Below are positions 1-5,752 of a stretch of DNA of 10,576 nt, piece by piece. This stretch comes from JBOGED01 sp050743625 (GTDB lineage: Bacteria; Actinomycetota; Nitriliruptoria; Euzebyales; Egibacteraceae). The stretch is taken from positions 1 through 10,576 of the forward strand of contig JBOGED010000367.1 of the NCBI GenBank assembly GCA_050743625.1, written 5' to 3'. Each line of letters starts with the position of its first letter. Position 1 is the stretch's first letter. A model generated the notes under the pieces. That model worked only from the letters and a program-made list of their open reading frames with translations, was not told where the DNA came from and made no database searches. The translations under genes were made by a program, and so were the position numbers.

Positions 1-3
1 TCC

Positions 4-1971
4 TCACCCAGAACCCAGCGTAAGGCGCTCGCGGAACACGGGGATCAGGCCGCCCGCTAGCAGCATGTCGAGCTGGCGCGGGGAGAGGCGGTGGCGCAAC
101 GTGTACGACTCGCCCTTCGTCACGTTCGCCGCCTCGACCTCCCGGCGTTCCCGCAACCCCTTGCGCAGCCCTGACAGTCTCAGGACGTCGTCCCGGTCGA
201 CGCGGTCGTAGTCGGCCGGATCGGCGAACTCCAATCCCAGGACGCCAAAGTTCGCGAGGTTCTGCCAGTGGATGCGCGCGTAGCTCTTCACGATCACCAC
301 GCGCAGCCCCAGATAGCGCGGGGCGATCACCGCGTGCTCGCGGCTGGACCCTTGGCCGTAGTTGTCGCCGCCGACAACGGCGTGACCTGGGGGATCAAGA
401 CCCCTCGCACGCTCGACGTAGGACTCGTCGACCTGCGAGAAGACGAACTCGGAGATCTTGGGGATGTTGCTCCGGAAGGGAAGGACCCTCTGGCCGGCCG
501 GCATGATCTCGTCGGTCGAGATGTTGTCGGCGACCTTCAGCAGCACCGGCACCTCCAGCTCGTCGGGCAGCCCGTCGAAGTCGGGCAGCGCCGCGATGTT
601 CGGTCCCTTCACCAGCGCGACCTCCCGAGCCCGCTCGACGGGCAGCGGGGCCTCGAGCATCGAGTCGTTCACGATGTAGTCGCCAGGATCCTTGTACGCC
701 GGGTAGGCGATCCCCAGCCGGTCGGGCAGGTCGCGCGGGTCGGTGATCACACCGGTCAGCGCCGACGCGGTGGCGGTCTCGGGCGAGCAGAGGTAGACCG
801 AGTCCTCCTTGGAGCCGGAGCGGCCTGGGAAGTTGCGCGGGGTGGTGCGCAGGCTCGGTCGGCCGGTCGCGGGAGCTTGCCCCATCCCGATGCAGCCGTT
901 ACAGCCGGCCTGGTGCAGCCGGGCGCCGGAGTGCAGCAGCGGCAGGAGCAAGCCCATCTCCACGAGGTTCTCCAAGAGCTGGCGCGAAGTCGGGTTGACG
1001 TCGAACGAGACGCCGTACGCGATCTGCCGCCCCGCCACGACCATCGCCGGGACCGCGAAGTCGCGCAGGCCGGGGTTCGCCGACGAGCCGATGTAGGCCT
1101 GGTAGATCGGGGTCCCCGCCACCTCACGCACCGGCACGACGTTGCCGGGGCTGGACGGCAGCGCGATGAGCGGCTCCAGCTCAGACAGGTCGATGCGCTC
1201 CTCGACGTCGTAGGTCGCGTCGCGGTCGGCCACCAGCTCGACCCAGTCCTTGCCGCGACCCTCCCGCTCCAGGAAGCGGCGAACCTCGTCGTCGCTGGGG
1301 AACACCGTGGTCGTGGCGCCCAGCTCGGCGCCCATGTTCGCGATCACGTGGCGGTCCATGGCTGACAGCCCGTGGAGGCCGGGCCCGTGGTACTCGATGA
1401 TCCGGCCCAACCCGCCTTTGACGTCGTGGCGGCGGAGCATCTCCAAGATCACGTCCTTGGCGCTGACCCAGTCGGTGAGCTCACCGGTCAGCTCGACACC
1501 CCAGATCCGGGGCATCTCCAGGTACAGCGACTCACCCGCCATCGCCATCGCGACCTCCAGGCCGCCGACGCCGATCGCGAGCATCCCGATCGACCCGGCC
1601 GCCGGCGTGTGGCTGTCCGAGCCGACCATCGTCTTGCCCGGAACGCCAAGCCGCTGCTGGTGGACCGGGTGGCTCACCCCGTTACCAGGCTTCGAGTACC
1701 ACAAGCCGAACCGCTGGGACGCGCTGCGCAGGAACAGGTGGTCGTCGGGGTTTCGCTCATCGGTCTGCAACAGGTTGTGGTCGACGTACTGGGCGGACAC
1801 CTCGGTACGCACCCGGTCCAGGTCCATCGCCTCGAGCTCGAGCATGACCATGGTGCCGGTCGCGTCTTGGGTCAGCGTCTGGTCGATCCGGATCCCAATC
1901 TCCTCGCCTGGTGCCAGGTCGCCGCTCACCAGATGACTGTCGATCAGCTTCTGCGCAACGTTTCGTCCCAT
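4..1971 (-). CDS. acn: Aconitate hydratase, Aquifex/Halobacterium type (655 aa)
   Basis: Predicted [4Fe-4S] aconitase interconverting citrate and isocitrate through cis-aconitate, acting in the cytoplasm in the citrate cycle. The protein is full length for the short, roughly 650-residue family (TIGR01342-like) rather than the roughly 900-residue AcnA. Visible motifs are the N-terminal IRIDQTLTQDATGT (27-40), YVDHN (62-66), GSDSHT (117-122), the cluster motif GCNGCIGMGQ (356-365; Cys357 and Cys360), YLCSPETA with Cys395 (393-400), and the swivel-domain motif GQGSSREHA (539-547) carrying the catalytic serine. IGSSANP (294-300) sits where classical aconitases have IGSCTN, so the usual first cluster cysteine is Ser here. 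ATG at 1971 is chosen because MGRNVAQKLI is the family N-terminus; a purine-rich GGAGCGGGGA lies upstream. The first 215 bases are overlapped by the unusually long acyltransferase frame. The TGA stop is at 6-4; no terminator is visible. Function is confident; physiological direction is inferred. Confidence 0.95.
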   Translation of the reverse strand: MGRNVAQKLIDSHLVSGDLAPGEEIGIRIDQTLTQDATGTMVMLELEAMDLDRVRTEVSAQYVDHNLLQTDERNPDDHLFLRSASQRFGLWYSKPGNGVSHPVHQQRLGVPGKTMVGSDSHTPAAGSIGMLAIGVGGLEVAMAMAGESLYLEMPRIWGVELTGELTDWVSAKDVILEMLRRHDVKGGLGRIIEYHGPGLHGLSAMDRHVIANMGAELGATTTVFPSDDEVRRFLEREGRGKDWVELVADRDATYDVEERIDLSELEPLIALPSSPGNVVPVREVAGTPIYQAYIGSSANPGLRDFAVPAMVVAGRQIAYGVSFDVNPTSRQLLENLVEMGLLLPLLHSGARLHQAGCNGCIGMGQAPATGRPSLRTTPRNFPGRSGSKEDSVYLCSPETATASALTGVITDPRDLPDRLGIAYPAYKDPGDYIVNDSMLEAPLPVERAREVALVKGPNIAALPDFDGLPDELEVPVLLKVADNISTDEIMPAGQRVLPFRSNIPKISEFVFSQVDESYVERARGLDPPGHAVVGGDNYGQGSSREHAVIAPRYLGLRVVIVKSYARIHWQNLANFGVLGLEFADPADYDRVDRDDVLRLSGLRKGLRERREVEAANVTKGESYTLRHRLSPRQLDMLLAGGLIPVFRERLTLGSG

Positions 1972-3349
1972 GTCTTTGGTATCCCCGCTCCAGGCGGGCG
2001 AACACCACGATGACCGGAACCGTCACGGCGGTCAGCATGGCGAGCCAAAGTGGTCTCAGCGCCCACCATGCGGGGCCAGCGACGGGGACGTCCGGCCATA
2101 CCCCCGGGAGCACGAAGAACAGGATCACGAGCATCATCGCGGACACATGCCACAGGTAAGCGGCCATGACGATGCCGTTCGCGCGCGCGGCCACGCGCCA
2201 TACGCGTGGCCGCTGGAGCCAGCGCCTGGCGGCCGGGCCGATCACGAGCGCGAGGCCCGCCTGGGAGAGGCCTAGCGCCAGCAAAGCGACGGTGGGAGGC
2301 GCGGTGTTCAGCCGGTCGATCATGCTCACCGGGTAGGGGCCCGGGCCGACAAGAAGCCCGAAGGCGACCGCGCTTGAGGCCAGGAGTGTCCATGCCGTCC
2401 CCCTCGAGCGGAGCAGCGTGCCGTCCTGCCAGCAGTAGCCGAGCTGGTGGATCGCAAGCCACACCCAGGCGTAGTTCGTCCACGCCAGCGCTGGCGCCTC
2501 CAAGATCAGTCGCGCCGCGTCGGTGGCCACGGCCAGCGCGACGAGCACCGCAACCACGCGCCAGCCGTATCGCTCATGGAGCCGCAGCGTGACAGGCGCC
2601 GCCGCGACAACAACGACATAGACGGCGAGGAACCACAGCGGCCCGATGGCGTGCCGCGCCCCCGTGCGGATCAACGCGAGGTCAAGTCCCGCCAGCCCGA
2701 GCGCGAGCGCGAGCAATCCCCAGCATCCGACGAGTGCGGCTGCCGGAACGAGCAGCCGCCGCCCGCGCCCCCTGAGCCACTGTCCACGGGACTCACCACG
2801 CCGTTGAGCAGACCGCCACGAGGCCGCGTTGGCGAAGCCGCCGACCAGGAAGAACAGCGGCATGACTTGGAATACCCAGGTGAGGTATTGCGTGCCTGGG
2901 ACCACGAGCGTGAGATAGCTGCCATGGAGCCGACCGTCCCGGTACGTGACGGCTGCGTTTATCCAATGGCCATACACGACGGCGGCGATGGCCACGACCC
3001 GGAGCAGGTCCACGTAGCGGTCACGTCCTCCGCCCAGCGCGCTGGTTTTGACTTGCAGCTTTCCCTCGGATACGGAGGAAACCTGAAGGTCAAGGCCAGC
3101 GCACCCGGGGGAGTACGCAACAATCCTGCGTATACGGAGGAACGCTGGGGGCCACACTCGGCGCCTCGCCTGGCGGAGCAGCAGGGCGGCGGGGATAGCC
3201 AACGCGAGGCCCATCGACCACGCGAGCATTGGCTCAGGTACCGGTGGGCCGTACCGCTGCCGCCAGGAGTTGAGTGCGGCCGCTTTAGCGTACAGCGTGG
3301 CGAGGCGTGGCACGCCGCGGTCGCCACGCCCTCTCGGGTCATACGGCAC
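1757..3349 (-). CDS. Acyltransferase-3 family integral membrane protein (start and end uncertain)
   Basis: Open frame of 530 codons from GTG 3349, of which only about residues 109-455 look like an acyltransferase-3 (OafA/NolL-like) protein that moves acyl groups at the membrane; substrate unknown. The signature RDRYVDLLR starts at residue 109, followed by GHW with the candidate catalytic His128, PLFFLVGGFANAASW (164-178), about ten hydrophobic segments, YLWH (His401), and a last helix ending at FARLER (about 455). Residues 15-70 are instead the displaced tail of the upstream phospholipase A2 (see that entry). Residues 75-105 use many A/T-ending codons and look non-coding. No ATG/GTG/TTG lies between residue 66 and GTG 3013 (Val113; GGAGGA 12 bases upstream), yet conserved RDRY precedes that codon. 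The gene therefore either starts at 3013 or is fused to the phospholipase. The last 71 residues, read through the aconitase gene, are Arg/Asp/Pro/Gly-rich and probably meaningless. Family assignment is firm; ends are not. Confidence 0.75.
   Translation of the reverse strand: MPYDPRGRGDRGVPRLATLYAKAAALNSWRQRYGPPVPEPMLAWSMGLALAIPAALLLRQARRRVWPPAFLRIRRIVAYSPGCAGLDLQVSSVSEGKLQVKTSALGGGRDRYVDLLRVVAIAAVVYGHWINAAVTYRDGRLHGSYLTLVVPGTQYLTWVFQVMPLFFLVGGFANAASWRSAQRRGESRGQWLRGRGRRLLVPAAALVGCWGLLALALGLAGLDLALIRTGARHAIGPLWFLAVYVVVVAAAPVTLRLHERYGWRVVAVLVALAVATDAARLILEAPALAWTNYAWVWLAIHQLGYCWQDGTLLRSRGTAWTLLASSAVAFGLLVGPGPYPVSMIDRLNTAPPTVALLALGLSQAGLALVIGPAARRWLQRPRVWRVAARANGIVMAAYLWHVSAMMLVILFFVLPGVWPDVPVAGPAWWALRPLWLAMLTAVTVPVIVVFARLERGYQRHGTKRCAEADRQSSGERRPGTRRGDWDPDRPDADPRRDRHHGHARARGDGPGPGAYRGVRPVRRPQPVADR
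3070..3142. repeat. Pair of 11-bp direct repeats in an A/T-rich patch
   Basis: ATACGGAGGAA occurs at 3070-3080 and 3132-3142 on the plus strand, 62 bases apart. The patch between and around them has codon third positions much poorer in G/C than its neighbours, as expected of an intergenic region between the phospholipase tail and the acyltransferase. It may be a regulator site or part of a promoter; no clear -10/-35 pair was found. Confidence 0.45.
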
Positions 3350-3795
3350 TGAGCATGGAGATCTCGCTCGAACATCGCGTCCAGCTCACTGCGCGCCTCC
3401 CGCGCCAGAGGCCGGCCCTCAGCCGCCGCGAAGCGCAGCAGGTCATAGCCCAAGTCGTGCGCCTTGCACGCCGCGTCGAACCCGAACGGCCCGCCACCCC
3501 ACCACGCGGAGCAGTCGCCGCTTGGCTTGACCGCCCGGACGCCGCCAGGCAGGCGCGCGATCACCGGGCGGTACCCCATGACCGCGGTGAAGTCACCGGG
3601 CAGCACCGCGAGGAGGCCCTGGCCAGCCTGTGCCGAGGTCAGCTCGGCCACCGCCCTCGCCGCGGGACTGGCCTGGTCGCTTACGGCGTCAGCGGAGGTC
3701 CCCGTGGAGGTCAACCCGAACACGAGCATCCCGACCAGCGCGAGCGCCATGGCACGCCATCTGGGCTGTCGGGTCGTGGGACGTTGAACGGACAT
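3140..3795 (-). CDS. Secreted prokaryotic phospholipase A2, frameshifted near 3304
   Basis: Small bacterial PLA2-like protein, predicted to be exported and to hydrolyse the sn-2 ester of phospholipids. ATG 3795 has an AAGGAA ribosome site 10 bases upstream. Residues 1-35 form a signal peptide (basic RQPRWR, hydrophobic core, SADA). The catalytic helix is DCSAWWGGGPFGFDAACKAHDLGYDL (94-119; gapless in the protein), with the His113-Asp114 pair and cysteines 95, 110, 150 and 162 that probably form disulfides. After about residue 164 (CHA) this frame loses sense, while the frame one base back continues as LATLYAKAAALNSWRQRYGP, then a membrane segment MLAWSMGLALAIPAALLL and a basic RQARRR anchor. 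That gives about 220 residues in all, consistent with a membrane-anchored enzyme. The shift is a -1 event or a missing base. As the sequence stands, the original frame runs on to a stop at 2959. It could be a sequencing error, a pseudogene, or programmed frameshifting. The catalytic part is intact. Coordinates are for the reconstructed gene. Confidence 0.7.
3295..3311 (-). other. Frameshift site in the phospholipase A2 gene with a 7-bp direct repeat
   Basis: On the minus strand the heptamer GCCACGC occurs at 3311-3305 and again at 3301-3295, separated by CTC. Sense protein switches here from the frame of 3795 to the frame one base back: re-reading C3304 turns GCC|TCG into GCC|CTC and yields CHALATLYAKAAALNSW. 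The short direct repeat is a plausible slippage point for a 1-base deletion. No classical X-XXY-YYZ slippery heptamer is visible. Confidence 0.6.
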
Positions 3796-3803
3796 CGCGC
3801 GTC

Positions 3804-3810
3804 ATTCCTT
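3804..3810 (-). promoter_or_regulatory. Ribosome binding site of the phospholipase A2 gene
   Basis: AAGGAAT on the minus strand, with its AAGGA core 10 bases before ATG 3795, supports this start for the secreted protein. Confidence 0.65.
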
Positions 3811-3873
3811 CGTGCTCGGGGGAAAACTCGGTCGAGCAAGAAGGTGGCGCGCGGGCCGGCCTCGGTCGTCACG

Positions 3874-3904
3874 CCAGGGAGCCGTCTTCTCCGTAGCTCC
3901 CTGG
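3874..3904 (-). terminator. Hairpin after the response regulator gene
   Basis: CCAGGGAGC (3874-3882) and GCTCCCTGG (3896-3904) pair perfectly over 9 bp with a 13-base loop. The hairpin begins 8 bases past the TAG stop of the response regulator and ends about 80 bases before the phospholipase start. There is no T-run, so it may be a U-less GC-rich terminator or a transcript-stabilising structure separating the two-component operon from the lipid genes. Confidence 0.5.
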
Positions 3905-3912
3905 TAGGGGTG

Positions 3913-4587
3913 CTACGGGGTGCCGGGGGTGATGAGGCCGCTTTCGTAGGCGGTCACGACGGCTTGCGCACGGTCGCGTAGGCCGAGCTTGGCGAAGATG
4001 CGGCCGACGTGGGTCTTTACGGTCTGCTCGGCGACGACCAGGAAGTCGGCGATCTCGGTGTTGGACAGGCCACGCGCGATGAGCCGGAGCACCTCGACCT
4101 CGCGGGCAGTCAACCCCGCCAGCCGGTCCGGTCGCGGCTGTTCTGCCCGCGGGCGGCGCGCGAACTCCTCGATCAAGCGCCGAGTTACCGATGGGGCGAG
4201 CAGCGCATCCCCCGAGGCCACCACACGCACCGCCGCGACCAGGTCGGCCGCGGTGGCGTCCTTGAGTAAGAACCCGCTCGCGCCCGCGCGCAGCGCCTCG
4301 TACACGTAGTCGTCGAGATCGAACGTCGTGAGCATGAGCACCCGAGGCCGGTGCTCAACCCCGCGCGGCGGGTTCATGATCTGCCGCGTGGCCTCCAGGC
4401 CGTCCAGGACGGGCATCCGCACGTCCATCAACACCACGTCGGGGCGCAGCCGCCGGGACGAGCTGACGGCCTCCTCACCGTTGCGTGCCTCACCTACGAC
4501 GTCCATATCCGCCTGCGCGCCTAACAACGCGCCGAATCCCTGCCGCACCAGCGCCTGGTCGTCGGCGAGCACCACACGGATCCTCAC
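3913..4587 (-). CDS. Two-component response regulator, NarL/LuxR family (224 aa)
   Basis: Transcription factor predicted to be phosphorylated by the kinase encoded just upstream. The receiver domain (about 1-120) has the acidic pair Asp9-Asp10, the phospho-acceptor Asp55 in VVLMD, Thr87/Thr88 in LMLTTFD and Lys109 in FLLKD. A linker (about 121-155) leads to a LuxR-type helix-turn-helix (about 156-218: LTAREVEVLRLIARGLSNTEIA, then VVAEQTVKTHVGRIFAKLGLRDR). The length is normal for the family. The start is GTG 4587, overlapping the kinase stop as GTGA, with GGAGG 8 bases upstream inside the kinase gene, so translation is probably coupled. A hairpin lies just after the stop. Target genes are unknown; both the phospholipase-acyltransferase genes downstream and the divergent pdh operon are candidates only by position. 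Confidence 0.93.
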   Translation of the reverse strand: MRIRVVLADDQALVRQGFGALLGAQADMDVVGEARNGEEAVSSSRRLRPDVVLMDVRMPVLDGLEATRQIMNPPRGVEHRPRVLMLTTFDLDDYVYEALRAGASGFLLKDATAADLVAAVRVVASGDALLAPSVTRRLIEEFARRPRAEQPRPDRLAGLTAREVEVLRLIARGLSNTEIADFLVVAEQTVKTHVGRIFAKLGLRDRAQAVVTAYESGLITPGTP

Positions 4588-5432
4588 GAGGATGCCTCCG
4601 CCTCGAGCGGCAAGCTCGCCTCGACGGCGTAGCCTCCGTCCGGCGTTGGCCCTGCGGCGAGCGCTCCGCCCAGCATTGCGACCCGCTCGCGCATGCCGAC
4701 CAGTCCGTGGCTCACGAGCCTGGATGGCATCTGGGGGGGCGGACCGGGTGGCGGCTCGTTCGTGATAAGGATCCGCAGGCCCTCTGGTTCGTAGCGGGTC
4801 TCGACGCGGATACTCGCACCGGGCGCGTGGCGAATGGCGTTGCTCAACGCTTCTTGGACGATGCGATAAGCGGACAGGTCGGTCCCGGGAGGCAACGGAC
4901 GACGCCTGCCCGTGATGGCGGAATCCACCGTCACGCCCGCACGTCGCGCGTTGCCCACGAGCTCGTCCACCTGTTCAAGCCCGGGCTGAGGCCCCCGCTC
5001 CGCGCCGGCGTCCTCGCTGCGTAATACCCCGAGCAGCCTGCGCATCTCGATCAACGCACCACGTGCCGTGGAGCTGATCTCGGCGAGGCACTCCTTGCTC
5101 GTCTCAGGCAGGTCAGGGATGCGAAACGGCGCGGTCTCAGCCTGCACCGCGATCATCGACATGTGGTGGGCCACCACGTCGTGGAGCTCGCGAGCGATCC
5201 GAGTCCGTTCTTCCAAGACGGCTCGGCGAGTCTCGACCTCTTCGAGGCGACGCTCACCCTCAACGACCTCGCGTTGCGCGCGCCGCCTGGCGCCCACGAG
5301 ATAGCCGGCGACGATCGGTGCGACCATGAGGAGGACGGGCCCGAGGGGATCGTCCCGCGCGCGCGGACCGCCAGCCACCGCCAGACCCCAGGTGACGGTC
5401 GCAACCGTGAGGGCTCCGACCAGGACGAGCAC
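4584..5432 (-). CDS. Two-component sensor histidine kinase, HisKA_3 family (282 aa)
   Basis: Membrane sensor kinase of the NarX/DesK class, partner of the regulator it overlaps. Two hydrophobic segments are visible (about 1-20 and 29-47), then a basic, coiled-coil-like stretch (49-80), the dimerisation/phospho-acceptor motif RELHDVVAHHMS with phospho-His84, and an HATPase domain with EALSNAIRHAPG (N box) and SHGLVGMRERVAMLGG (G box). The D/F-box region between them is weak (RILITNEPPPGP in place of a clear DNG motif). The membrane part is short: related kinases often carry four or more helices. GTG 5432 is the first usable start after an in-frame stop near 5543 and has only a weak GGTGGCGG upstream. 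An ATG at 5485 is in another frame and encodes no membrane segment, so the N-terminus may be truncated or altered by a small indel. The signal is unknown. Confidence 0.9.
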   Translation of the reverse strand: MLVLVGALTVATVTWGLAVAGGPRARDDPLGPVLLMVAPIVAGYLVGARRRAQREVVEGERRLEEVETRRAVLEERTRIARELHDVVAHHMSMIAVQAETAPFRIPDLPETSKECLAEISSTARGALIEMRRLLGVLRSEDAGAERGPQPGLEQVDELVGNARRAGVTVDSAITGRRRPLPPGTDLSAYRIVQEALSNAIRHAPGASIRVETRYEPEGLRILITNEPPPGPPPQMPSRLVSHGLVGMRERVAMLGGALAAGPTPDGGYAVEASLPLEAEASS

Positions 5433-5512
5433 CCGCCACCGTAGAGCCTGGCAATCCCTCGGTGCCCCAGTGTGGCCATCGTCAAAGGCTAGTAGGCGCT
5501 TGAGAAACCGTG

Positions 5513-5532
5513 ATCGACAAAATGTTGTCGAT
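5513..5532. promoter_or_regulatory. Perfect inverted repeat, candidate operator
   Basis: ATCGACAA-AATG-TTGTCGAT: 8-bp arms with a 4-base centre, 81 bases upstream of the kinase start and 220 upstream of pdhA. This size and symmetry suit a dimeric regulator; the TTGTCGA half-site resembles some GntR-family operators, which is only a resemblance. Its position favours control of the two-component genes. Confidence 0.5.
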
Positions 5533-5604
5533 GTGTTGGCGAGCTATTCCTTGGGTCTTCCCGCGGTGGGGCGTCGAGGACGCATCCGTTAGCGACCTCG
5601 CGCT

Positions 5605-5641
5605 TCACGTCTCCGCGTGATCGTGCATCCAGATCTAGGCC
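5605..5641 (-). repeat. Dispersed inverted repeat, copy 1 (upstream of the kinase)
   Basis: Read on the minus strand: GGCCTAGATCTGGATGCACG, six bases, then CGGAGACGTGA. It matches copy 2 at 9041-9078 (plus strand) with one mismatch in the first 20 bases and none in the last 11. Both copies contain a small CACG...CGTG stem around GGAGA. It points toward the histidine kinase gene. Confidence 0.6.
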
Positions 5642-5715
5642 TCGGCGGGTCGGGAGTCGTGCCTCCCCAGAGTGATTTCCCGGCGCGGCGTCACACCAGA
5701 GAGCGATGCTCGCCA

Positions 5716-5745
5716 TTGACGGCCCCCACCGGCCGTCGTTAGCGT
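5716..5745 (+). promoter_or_regulatory. pdhA promoter, probably leaderless
   Basis: TTGACG (5716-5721), an 18-base spacer, then TAGCGT (5740-5745), fitting the actinobacterial sigma-A-like pattern TTGAC-N18-TAnnnT. Seven bases after the -10 lies the GTG start of pdhA, so transcription would begin at or within a base or two of the start codon. No Shine-Dalgarno sequence precedes the GTG, in agreement. Confidence 0.6.
5718..5737. promoter_or_regulatory. Inverted repeat overlapping the pdhA promoter, candidate operator
   Basis: GACGGCC (5718-5724) and GGCCGTC (5731-5737) form a perfect 7-bp palindrome with a 6-base centre. It begins inside the -35 element and fills most of the -35/-10 spacer, so a bound repressor would block RNA polymerase. 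The regulator is unknown. Confidence 0.5.
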
Positions 5746-5752
5746 CGTCGGC

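Larger units (their letters stand above)
5433..5752. other. Divergent intergenic regulatory region
   Basis: The region between the kinase and pdhA holds no convincing gene. It contains a 20-bp inverted repeat (5513-5532), one copy of a dispersed inverted repeat (5605-5641), and a pdhA promoter with an overlapping palindrome (5716-5745). A long antisense open frame through here has no recognisable domain. The kinase promoter was not located with confidence. Confidence 0.7.

Noticed and set aside
268..1365. 365-codon plus-strand open frame opposite aconitase
   Set aside because: It mirrors conserved aconitase codons on the other strand and has no domain or ribosome site.
5433..5752. tRNA or other structured RNA gene in the divergent gap
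   Set aside because: No cloverleaf, TPsiC-like box or CCA end was found; the palindromes are short and fit DNA-binding sites better.
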